Positions 57,998 to 64,000 of a stretch of 64,000 nucleotides of DNA are shown piece after piece. The translations under genes and the position numbers were made by a program. Source of the DNA: Miltoncostaea sp036826475 (GTDB taxonomy: Bacteria > Actinomycetota > Thermoleophilia > Miltoncostaeales > Miltoncostaeaceae); NCBI GenBank assembly GCA_036826475.1, contig DAISWG010000015.1, forward strand, positions 7,326-71,325, read 5' to 3'. The notes beneath the pieces are model-generated. The model saw nothing but the letters and a program-made list of their open reading frames with translations. It was not told the DNA's origin and did no database searches. Numbering within the stretch: the first letter of the stretch is position 1; every line of letters begins with the position of its first letter.

Positions 57998-58924
57998 ATG
58001 ACGCTCGACGGCATCCACCACATCAGCGCCATGACGGGCGACGCCCGCCGGAATCTCGACTTCTACACGCGGGTGATGGGCCTGCGGCTGGTCGCGAAGA
58101 CGGTCAACCAGGACGATCCGACCGTCTACCACCTCTTCTACGCCGACGAGCGCGGGACGCCGGGGGCGGAGCTCACGTTCTTCGAGTACCCGGGCCTGCC
58201 GCGCGGTCGCGCCGGCGCCGGGATGGTGCACCGCCTGGTCTCGGCGGTCGGGTCGGAGGCGGCGCTCGACTTCTGGCAGGCGCGCCTGGGCGACGAGGGC
58301 GTGGCCGCCGACCGTGTGGCGCCCGGCGCGCTGCGCTTCGCCGACCCCGAGGGCCTCGGCCACGAGCTGGTGGTCGCGGACCGCGACCGGCCCCTGCGCG
58401 CCGAGCACCCGGAGGTGCCGGCCGAGCACGCGCTGTCGGGCTTCGTGGGGGTCCGCGCGTACTCGCCGCGCCCCGGGCGCAGCGGCGAGCTGCTCGAGAC
58501 CCTGCTCGGCGCCGAGCGGGCGGGCGACGACGTCTGGGAGCTGCGGGGCCCAACCCGCGGGGCCACGATCGCCTGGGACGCCCCGCCCGCCGAGCGCCGC
58601 CTCCAGGGGGCGGGGACCGTCCACCACGTGGCGTGGGCGACCACCCGCGACGATCACCCCGCCTGGCGCGAGCGGCTCGCGGCGGCCGGCGTCCCGATCA
58701 CCCCGGTCATCGACCGCTACTACTTCCACTCCGTCTACTTCCGGGAGCCGAGCGGCGTGCTGTACGAGATCGCCGACGACGGCCCCGGCTTCACCCGCGA
58801 CATGCCGGTGGAGGAGCTCGGGTCGCGCGTGATCCTGCCGGCGTGGCTGGAGGACGAGCGGGCGGAGGTGGAGGCGCGGCTCACGCCGCTGCCCGACCCG
58901 CGCGCGAGCTGGGCGCGGTCGTGA
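57998..58924 (+). CDS. Ring-cleaving VOC dioxygenase, MhqO-like
   Basis: A 308-residue protein with two glyoxalase-type modules. It starts LDGIHHISAMTGDARRNLDFY, continues MGLRLVAKTVNQDDPTVYHLFYADE, and in the second half has GAGTVHHVAWAT and FREPSGVLYEIADDGPGF, giving candidate metal ligands His-His-Glu. The sequence is of the MhqO/MhqE/PcpA-like type that opens hydroquinone rings. ATG 57998 is used. It is coupled to the following hydrolase by GTGA, as in Bacillus quinone-resistance operons. Confidence 0.85.
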   Translation: MTLDGIHHISAMTGDARRNLDFYTRVMGLRLVAKTVNQDDPTVYHLFYADERGTPGAELTFFEYPGLPRGRAGAGMVHRLVSAVGSEAALDFWQARLGDEGVAADRVAPGALRFADPEGLGHELVVADRDRPLRAEHPEVPAEHALSGFVGVRAYSPRPGRSGELLETLLGAERAGDDVWELRGPTRGATIAWDAPPAERRLQGAGTVHHVAWATTRDDHPAWRERLAAAGVPITPVIDRYYFHSVYFREPSGVLYEIADDGPGFTRDMPVEELGSRVILPAWLEDERAEVEARLTPLPDPRASWARS

Positions 58925-59547
58925 GCGCGGTCGACGGCTGGACGCACCTGAGCGACCCGGGGGAGGCCGTCGCCGGCCCGGCCCTGCTGATGCTGCACGG
59001 GACGGGCGGCACCGAGCACGAGATGCTCGCGTTCGGTCGCTCCCTGCTGCCGGGCGCGCCGGTGCTGGCGCCGCGCGGCCGCGTCTCGGAGGGGGGCGCG
59101 GCGCGCTTCTTCTCGCGCACCCTGCAGGATCCGTTCCGCTTCCCGGACCTGGCCGAGCGCATCGACGAGCTGGCCGCGTTCGTCCGGGCCGCCGTCGCCG
59201 CGCACGGCCTGGACGGCCGGCCGCTGGTGGCGGTGGGCTACTCCAACGGGGCGAACGCGGCGGCCGACCTGATGCTGCGGCACCCCGGCCTGCTCGCCGG
59301 CGGCGCGCTGCTGCGGCCGATGCTCCCGGAGCCGGCCCCGGCCGGGCTGGACCTGGCGGGCACCCGGGTGCTGCTGCTCGGCGGGCGGGCCGACACGATG
59401 ATCCCCCCGGACCGGGTCGAGGCGCTGGCCGGGGCGCTGCGGTCCGCCGGCGCCGACGTGCAGGAGCACTGGGCCCCGACCGGCCACGGCCTGACCCAGG
59501 GCGACCTGGACGCCGCCGCCGCGTTCGTGCGGGGCTTCGCCGCCTGA
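58921..59547 (+). CDS. Alpha/beta-hydrolase, phospholipase/carboxylesterase family (MhqD-like)
   Basis: A 208-residue hydrolase with oxyanion-region LMLHGTGGTEHEML, the nucleophile elbow GYSNGA (Ser about 105), Asp in GGRADTMIP and His in PTGHGLTQ. MhqD-type esterases accompany hydroquinone dioxygenases and act on ring-fission or quinone-adduct products. The 4-bp overlap with the dioxygenase supports the same role here. Confidence 0.88.
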   Translation: MSAVDGWTHLSDPGEAVAGPALLMLHGTGGTEHEMLAFGRSLLPGAPVLAPRGRVSEGGAARFFSRTLQDPFRFPDLAERIDELAAFVRAAVAAHGLDGRPLVAVGYSNGANAAADLMLRHPGLLAGGALLRPMLPEPAPAGLDLAGTRVLLLGGRADTMIPPDRVEALAGALRSAGADVQEHWAPTGHGLTQGDLDAAAAFVRGFAA

Positions 59548-59566
59548 GCGGCCGCGGCGGGACGGC

Positions 59567-61075
59567 TCAGGGCGCGGCCGGGGCGTCGAGGGGCGCGGCG
59601 GCGGCGGCCGCGGCCGGCTCGCGGGCGCCGAGCCGGGGCATCCGCGAGGCGGCGAGGGCTGCGGCCACCAGGAAGGCCGCGGCCACGAGCAGCGCGGAGC
59701 GGAACCCGTCGGCCACCAGGCCGCGCCCGTCGGCGTCCACGCGGCCGAGGGCGTCCTCGAGCGCCCCCGGCAGGTTGGCGTGCAGCACCGCGCCGAGCAC
59801 CGCCGCGCCCAGCGCCCCCCCGATGTAACGGCTGATGTTGGGCAGCGCCGACGCCACGCCCAGGCGCGCCGCGGGCACCCCGTCGATCGCCGTCATGGTG
59901 ATCGAGGAGGTGGAGGTGGCGAGGCCGACCCCGAAGGCGATGATGCCGGGCAGCAGCGCCGCGTAGCTCTGCGCGCCCGCCGCCAGGGCCATCCACACGG
60001 CGCCCGCGGCGGCCACCACGAACCCGATCGTCGCGAGGCGCTCCGATCCCACGGGCGCGATCGCCCGGCCCGCCAGCGGCGCCACGACCATGAACGAGCC
60101 GGCGATCGGCGTGATCCCGATCGCCAGCTGGACGGGCGCGAACCCCAGCACGGCGGTCAGGTAGAAGGGCAGCAGGATCAGCGTGCCGAAGAGGGCGGCC
60201 GACGACGCCATCGCCGCCAGGTTGGCGGTGGCCAGCGCACGCCGGCGCAGCAGGCGCAGGTCGATCATCGGCGCCGGGGTCCGCAGCTCGTGGCGCACGA
60301 AGCCCGCGAGGGCGGCGCCGCCGAGCACGAACGCGGCGATGGTGGGCGCCGCCGCCCAGCCCCACGCCTCGCCCCGGGAGAGGGCGACGAGCACGGAGAA
60401 CAGGCCCACGGCGGCGAGCGCCGCGCCCGGCACGTCGAACCGGCGGTGGGCGTCCGGGGGTTTCGCCTCGACCAGCACCTTGAAGTCGCCCGCCAGCACG
60501 ACGACGCCCATCACGGGCGTGAACCAGAAGACGCTCCGCCAGCCGAACACGCCGACCAGGACCCCTGCGATGTTGAGCGACAGCACCGGCGCGAGGCCCA
60601 GGACGCCGCCCATCAGCCCCAGCGCCACGCCGCGCTCGCGGCGCTCGACGAACAGCTCGGCCGCGTACGCGTACGCGGTGGGGGCCATCGCGCACGCGCC
60701 CACCGCCTGCAGGATCCGGAACGCGACGAGCGCCGGCGCGTTGGGGGCGACCGCGCAGAGCACCGACGCGCCGCAGAGCACCAGCACCCCGGCCACGAAC
60801 ACCCGCCGGCGCCCATAGAGGTCGCCCGCGCGGCCGGCCAGGGCCAGCAGCGTCGCCTGGGTCACCAGGAAGCCGGTGACCACCCACGAGATCGACGGGA
60901 CGTCCACGCCGAGATCGGCCGCCATCGTGGGCAGCGCGATGTTCACGATGCTGACGTTGACGATCGAGAGCATCATCCCGCTCGCCACCACCATCAGCGC
61001 CATCCAGCGCCAGCGGGGGTGATCGAGGAGACGGGCCCGGACCGCCGCGAGCCGGCGTGCGGCGCGGTCCCTCAC
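59567..61075 (-). CDS. MFS drug/proton antiporter, DHA2 (14-TM) family
   Basis: A 502-residue exporter with about 14 hydrophobic helices. It has IVNVSIVNIALPTMAADL near the N terminus (DHA2 motif), GRAGDLYGRRRVFVAG for motif A, and SLNIAGVLVGVFGWRSVFWF in motif C. DHA2 proteins pump out lipophilic toxins. It is convergent with the mhqD-like gene and may help export the same class of compound. TACGAT is 6 bp before the GTG, so it is probably leaderless. Confidence 0.92.
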   Translation of the reverse strand: MRDRAARRLAAVRARLLDHPRWRWMALMVVASGMMLSIVNVSIVNIALPTMAADLGVDVPSISWVVTGFLVTQATLLALAGRAGDLYGRRRVFVAGVLVLCGASVLCAVAPNAPALVAFRILQAVGACAMAPTAYAYAAELFVERRERGVALGLMGGVLGLAPVLSLNIAGVLVGVFGWRSVFWFTPVMGVVVLAGDFKVLVEAKPPDAHRRFDVPGAALAAVGLFSVLVALSRGEAWGWAAAPTIAAFVLGGAALAGFVRHELRTPAPMIDLRLLRRRALATANLAAMASSAALFGTLILLPFYLTAVLGFAPVQLAIGITPIAGSFMVVAPLAGRAIAPVGSERLATIGFVVAAAGAVWMALAAGAQSYAALLPGIIAFGVGLATSTSSITMTAIDGVPAARLGVASALPNISRYIGGALGAAVLGAVLHANLPGALEDALGRVDADGRGLVADGFRSALLVAAAFLVAAALAASRMPRLGAREPAAAAAAAPLDAPAAP

Positions 61076-61113
61076 CGGCCGATCGTACTCCCCGGGTGGA
61101 GTAGCCTTGGGGG

Positions 61114-61701
61114 GTGGCGCAGGGGGGCGAGAAGCTGTGGGCGTACGCCAGCCTGGCGCGGCTGTGGTCGTGGACCCTCATCGTGGTCGCCGTGCTGCTG
61201 CTGGGCCTGTCCATCGCGCTCCAGGCCGCGACCGACGAGGGGCTGGACAGCGCCTGGTGGGCCGCGGCCCTCGGGATCACCGGCCTGACCGGCGTGATCG
61301 CGTACCCGTTCTTCCGGGTCTGGCTCCGCAAGACGGCGCTGCCGTCGGTGCGGCTGCCGCAGGCCGTCCGCGCCTCGGGGCCCCGCCGCCTGGAGGCCAC
61401 CCCGCGCGACTGGCGGCGCTGGGGCCTGTTCACCGGCGTGGTGATGCTGGTCGGCGGCGCGGCGATGCTGACGTTCCTGATCGGCGTGCTCGGCCGCGGG
61501 GGCACCGCGGAGGGCGTCGTGGTGGGGATGCTGGCGGCGTGGGGCCTCGCGACCCTCGAGGACGCGCGGCGGATCCGCTCCGTCGAGGACGCCGAGGGGC
61601 GGCGCTACTACGCGGCGTGCCGCCGCCCGACGGGGGTCGGCAACCGCCTGGTGTGGTTGCCGCGCCGTCCCGCCGGGGAGGCCGGCTCGCCCGCCGCCTA
61701 G
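61114..61701 (+). CDS. Membrane protein of unknown function
   Basis: A 195-residue protein with helices at about residues 20-40, 53-72, 106-125 and 133-148, and a basic C terminus. No domain was recognised. GTG 61114 has TAGCCT 6 bp upstream and is divergent from the MFS exporter. Its stop and that of the next opposite gene share CTAG. Confidence 0.62.
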   Translation: MAQGGEKLWAYASLARLWSWTLIVVAVLLLGLSIALQAATDEGLDSAWWAAALGITGLTGVIAYPFFRVWLRKTALPSVRLPQAVRASGPRRLEATPRDWRRWGLFTGVVMLVGGAAMLTFLIGVLGRGGTAEGVVVGMLAAWGLATLEDARRIRSVEDAEGRRYYAACRRPTGVGNRLVWLPRRPAGEAGSPAA

Positions 61702-61907
61702 GTGCCGTCCTCCCGCGGGAGGTCCGAGAAGAGGCGCCCCGGCTTCTCCGCGTAGAGCTCGGTGTAGCCGCAGCGGACGCAGGTCTCCGCGCGGAGGGCG
61801 CTGACCCGGCCCGAGGCCATCGCCGACCGGCGGCGTTTGAGGCTCACGATCCCGGAGAGAACGGTGAACTCCATCGGTCCCTGGCACTTCGGGCAGGCGG
61901 TGGACAC
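61698..61907 (-). CDS. Small zinc-ribbon protein
   Basis: A 69-residue protein with two CxxC pairs, CPKC (residues 5-8) and CVRC (about 43-46), separated by a basic stretch (SLKRRRSAMASGR), giving a zinc ribbon likely to bind nucleic acid or protein. GTG 61907 has TATGTT 6 bp upstream. It is divergent from trxB across about 50 bp. Confidence 0.68.
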   Translation of the reverse strand: MSTACPKCQGPMEFTVLSGIVSLKRRRSAMASGRVSALRAETCVRCGYTELYAEKPGRLFSDLPREDGT

Positions 61908-61958
61908 GGTGCTAACATACCCCCGTGGGTATCCACGATCGGTGACGAGGAGGATGGG

Positions 61959-62930
61959 TTGGCCGACGTCCACGACGTGATGATCATCGGCGGCGGGCCG
62001 GCGGGTTACACCGCGGCAATCTACGCGGCGCGGGCCAATCTGTCGCCGTACGTGGCCGAGGGCTTCGGCGCCGGCGGGCAGCTCATGCTGACCAGCGACG
62101 TCGAGAACTTCCCGGGCTTCCCGGAGGGCGTCCAGGGTCCCGAGCTGATGCAGGCGATGCGCGCCCAGGCCGAGCGCTTCGGCGCCCACCTGGAGTCGGC
62201 GGACGTCACCCGCGTCGACCTCTCCCAGCGCCCGTTCCGGGTGTGGGTGGACGACGAGGAGCACCTCGCCCGCAGCGTGATCATCTCGACCGGCGCGTCG
62301 GCCCGGTGGCTCGACCTGCCCAGCGAGACCCGCCTGCGCGGCTTCGGCGTGTCGACCTGCGCCACCTGCGACGGGTTCTTCTTCCGCGACAAGCCGATGG
62401 TGGTGGTCGGCGGCGGCGACTCGGCCATGGAGGAGGCGCTGTTCCTGGCGCGCATGGCGTCGCACGTCACGATCGTCCACCGCCGCGACCAGTTCCGCGC
62501 GTCGCCGATCATGGTCCAGCGCGCCCTGTCGCACGAGAAGATCTCCGTCCGCTGGAACGCGCAGGTGGAGGAGGTCGTGGGCGCCGAGAAGGTCGAGGCC
62601 GTCCGCGTCCGCGACACCGTCACCGGCGAGCTCGAGGACATCCCGGCCGCCGCGATGTTCGTCGCGATCGGCCACGACCCCAACACGGCGCTGTTCCGCG
62701 ACCAGCTCGCGCTGGACGATGCGGGCTACGTCGTCACGGACGGCACGCGCACCAGCGTCGAGGGCGTCTACGCCTGCGGCGACGTGCAGGACACCGAGTA
62801 CAAGCAGGCGATCACCGCGGCCGGCAGCGGCTGCATGGCCGCCATGGACGCGGAGCGCTGGCTCGAGGCCGGCGAGGCGCACCAGACCGAGGCGCCCGCC
62901 GAGGCCCTCGCGACCGGAAAGGACCGATAG
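61959..62930 (+). CDS. trxB: Thioredoxin-disulfide reductase
   Basis: A 323-residue FAD/NADPH enzyme that reduces thioredoxin. It has GGGPAGYTAAIYAA (FAD), the redox pair CATC (Cys134-Cys137), VVGGGDSAMEEALFLA (NADPH), HRRDQFRA and YACGDVQDTEYKQ. TTG 61959 follows GAGGAGG by about 6 bp; an internal ATG 61980 would cut off the first strand. The ATG of trxA follows directly on its stop. No SigR-type GGGAAT...GTT promoter was found. Confidence 0.95.
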   Translation: MADVHDVMIIGGGPAGYTAAIYAARANLSPYVAEGFGAGGQLMLTSDVENFPGFPEGVQGPELMQAMRAQAERFGAHLESADVTRVDLSQRPFRVWVDDEEHLARSVIISTGASARWLDLPSETRLRGFGVSTCATCDGFFFRDKPMVVVGGGDSAMEEALFLARMASHVTIVHRRDQFRASPIMVQRALSHEKISVRWNAQVEEVVGAEKVEAVRVRDTVTGELEDIPAAAMFVAIGHDPNTALFRDQLALDDAGYVVTDGTRTSVEGVYACGDVQDTEYKQAITAAGSGCMAAMDAERWLEAGEAHQTEAPAEALATGKDR

Positions 62931-63254
62931 ATGGCAGAGGGTGTGCTCGAGATCACGGCGGACAACTTCCAGGGCACCGTCCTGGACAACGAGAAGCCGG
63001 TGCTCATCGACTTCTGGGCGGAGTGGTGCGGCCCGTGCCGCATGCTGAGTCCGGTCGTGGAGCAGATCGCCAAGGAGCGCGAGGGCCAGCTGGTGGTGGG
63101 CAAGCTCAACGTGGACGACCACGCCGAGATCGCCCAGCGCTACAACGTGCAGGGCATCCCGTTCCTGGGCCTGTTCGAGCACGGCAAGCTGGCGCGGCAC
63201 GCGGTGGGCGCCATGCCGAAGGCGCAGCTCGAGCGCGCCCTGGGCCTGGAGTAG
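62931..63254 (+). CDS. trxA: Thioredoxin
   Basis: A 107-residue thioredoxin with the active site WCGPC (Cys33, Cys36) and the cis-proline segment VQGIPFLGLF. Its length and sequence are standard for TrxA, which supplies electrons to ribonucleotide reductase, peroxiredoxins and CcdA. The ATG follows the trxB stop with no gap. Confidence 0.96.
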   Translation: MAEGVLEITADNFQGTVLDNEKPVLIDFWAEWCGPCRMLSPVVEQIAKEREGQLVVGKLNVDDHAEIAQRYNVQGIPFLGLFEHGKLARHAVGAMPKAQLERALGLE

Positions 63255-63259
63255 GCCCG

Positions 63260-63493
63260 GTGCCCAGCTACGACCTGGCCTGTACCGCCTGCGACCACCG
63301 GTTCGAGGCCTTCCGCCAGGGCTTCCTGCGCGACGAGGACCGCGTGTGCCCCGAGTGCGGCGCCGTGGATGCGACGCAGCTGTTCACCGGCTTCGTGACC
63401 GCCCGTCCGAGCTCCGGTGACGGCGCGCCGTCGGTGGTCGGGTTCGGCGGCGGCGGGGGCTGCTGCGGCGGCTCCTGCGGGTGCGGGCACTAG
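63260..63493 (+). CDS. FmdB-family zinc-ribbon regulatory protein
   Basis: A 77-residue protein with an N-terminal zinc ribbon (PSYDLACTACDHRFEAF and CPECG) and a glycine-rich tail ending CCGGSCGCGH with four extra cysteines. The FmdB/CxxC_CxxC family is widespread, with a putative regulatory role. The Cys-rich tail could bind metal or form disulfides that thioredoxin, encoded just upstream, could reduce. Confidence 0.85.
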   Translation: MPSYDLACTACDHRFEAFRQGFLRDEDRVCPECGAVDATQLFTGFVTARPSSGDGAPSVVGFGGGGGCCGGSCGCGH

Positions 63494-63495
63494 CG

Positions 63496-63777
63496 GTGGC
63501 GACCACCGCCCCGCGCCCCGCGCCGGACCAGTTGATGGTCCGGCTGCGCCGCGCCGAGGGCCAGCTGCGCGGCGTCCAGCGGATGCTGGGGGAGGGGGCC
63601 GACTGTCAGCAGGTCCTCACCCAGCTCGCCGCCATCAAGGCGGCGATCGATCAGGTCGGACTCCACCTGATCTCGGAGCGCTTCCGCACCTGCATGCTGG
63701 ACGGCGAGGGCGGATGCGAGGAGTCGTTCGAGGACGCGGTCGCGACGTTCCTGCGTTTCGCCAGCCTGGCGAAGTAG
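63496..63777 (+). CDS. CsoR/CstR-family metal- or persulfide-sensing repressor
   Basis: A 93-residue all-helical DUF156 repressor: LRRAEGQLRGVQRMLGEG, ADCQQVLTQLAAIKAAIDQ and SERFRTCML. Cys37 and Cys66 are present, but the copper-ligand His of CsoR (four residues before the second Cys) is Arg62. Two cysteines without that His is the CstR pattern, which senses persulfides, so copper sensing is doubtful. An additional Cys follows at GEGGCEES. The start could also be GTG 63481. Confidence 0.85.
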   Translation: MATTAPRPAPDQLMVRLRRAEGQLRGVQRMLGEGADCQQVLTQLAAIKAAIDQVGLHLISERFRTCMLDGEGGCEESFEDAVATFLRFASLAK

Positions 63778-63799
63778 CCGCGACCGCCCCGCCCGTCCC

Positions 63800-63835
63800 C
63801 CCTCGCCGGCTCCGCGGCCGGAAGGGGGTATCGGG
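63800..63835. terminator. Imperfect hairpin after the CsoR-family gene
   Basis: CCCCCT...AGGGGG flanks an inner CCGGC/GCCGG-like stem about 25-55 bp after the CsoR-family stop. The stem is strong but imperfect and lacks a T-tract. A second hairpin follows at 63851. Confidence 0.45.
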
Positions 63836-63850
63836 CTCCTCGATCAATCC

Positions 63851-63880
63851 GTGAGGCCCGGGCGACATGCCGGGCCTCAC
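63851..63880. terminator. Strong hairpin between convergent genes
   Basis: A perfect 11-bp stem, GTGAGGCCCGG (63851-63861) and CCGGGCCTCAC (63870-63880), with an 8-nt loop. The right arm includes the stop codon of the partial minus-strand gene, so it probably terminates that gene and transcripts arriving from the left. Confidence 0.7.
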
Positions 63881-64000
63881 AGGGCCGCGACGCGGGCGGC
63901 CGCGCCGTTGCGGGGGGCGGTGGCGGCGCGGGCGAGCGCGCTGGAGCGCAGCGCCTGGCAGACCGACAGGGCCACCCGATACCCGGCATCCGACTCCGAA
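63877..64000 (-). CDS. C-terminal end of an unidentified protein (5' partial)
   Basis: The minus-strand frame is open from the right window edge and reads SESDAGYRVALSVCQALRSS followed by an alanine/arginine-rich tail ending RVAAL before TGA at 63879-63877. About 40 residues are visible, too few to assign a family. Confidence 0.5.
   Translation of the reverse strand, partial: SESDAGYRVALSVCQALRSSALARAATAPRNGAAARVAAL

Noticed and set aside
61908..61958. SigR-type oxidative-stress promoter before trxB
   Set aside because: No GGGAAT with a GTT about 18 bp later; only GGGTAT is present and the spacing does not fit.
63880..64000. RNA gene at the right edge
   Set aside because: A protein-like minus-strand frame runs to the edge, and no tRNA arms are visible.

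Overview
The window is very GC-rich DNA with tightly packed genes. Many genes overlap by 4 bp (GTGA or ATGA), GTG and TTG starts are common, and many genes lack a Shine-Dalgarno site but carry a TAnnnT hexamer about 6 bp before the start codon, as expected for leaderless transcription. These traits, together with gpgS, a mycobacterial-type dCTP deaminase and MSMEG_05xx-family genes, point to an Actinomycetota chromosome. A deep lineage such as Thermoleophilia is my inference and is not proven. No phage, plasmid, CRISPR or transposase genes were seen.

Layout. 0-10 kb is housekeeping: rhodanese, zinc-ribbon protein, lipA, dcd, tatA, an amidohydrolase, a TPR protein, tRNA-Lys(CUU), a PhoX-like phosphatase behind a probable PHO box, class I aldolase and glutamate dehydrogenase. 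10-18 kb holds ccdA, a UDP-GlcNAc 2-epimerase, a large secreted repeat protein, and a three-gene set for a UDP-sugar acid (dehydrogenase, oxidoreductase, acyltransferase). 18.7-21.9 kb has a SpoIID-like protein coupled to a SpoIVB-type (S55) peptidase gene whose signal-peptide region is duplicated and out of frame.

22.3-38.6 kb is the most interesting part. A divergent and mixed-strand cluster carries several families of the poorly understood 'nitrogen starvation' / Nit1C cluster: MSMEG_0572, MSMEG_0568 radical SAM, MSMEG_0567 GNAT, an sll0787-type AIR-synthase-like protein and MSMEG_0565 glycosyltransferase. No nitrilase is present. Interleaved with these are an FdrA protein, a DUF1116 protein and a carbamate kinase, which in E. 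coli-type systems form a carbamoyl-transfer / ATP-yielding module. The same cluster holds a luciferase-like oxidoreductase, a PLP decarboxylase, an aminotransferase-fold protein that has lost its Schiff-base lysine, an amidohydrolase, an OsmC protein and an NADH-oxidase-like flavoprotein. I propose it as a nitrogen-scavenging pathway that releases a carbamoyl group and conserves energy; this is inference.

38.6-46.6 kb carries a methyltransferase, rmlB-rmlD-rmlA, gpgS, a HEAT-repeat protein, glycerate kinase and an SDR. 46.6-50.4 kb has a sensor kinase/response regulator pair divergent from an HtrA protease. 50.4-57.9 kb has a secreted RCC1-repeat protein, an acetyltransferase, lipB, a polar amino-acid ABC transporter and rlmN. 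58-64 kb has an mhqO/mhqD-like quinone-detoxification pair with a dyad operator, an MFS exporter, trxB-trxA, an FmdB-type protein and a CsoR-family repressor. A palindromic repeat occurs twice in the window, in opposite orientation, at about 0.4 and 53.9 kb.
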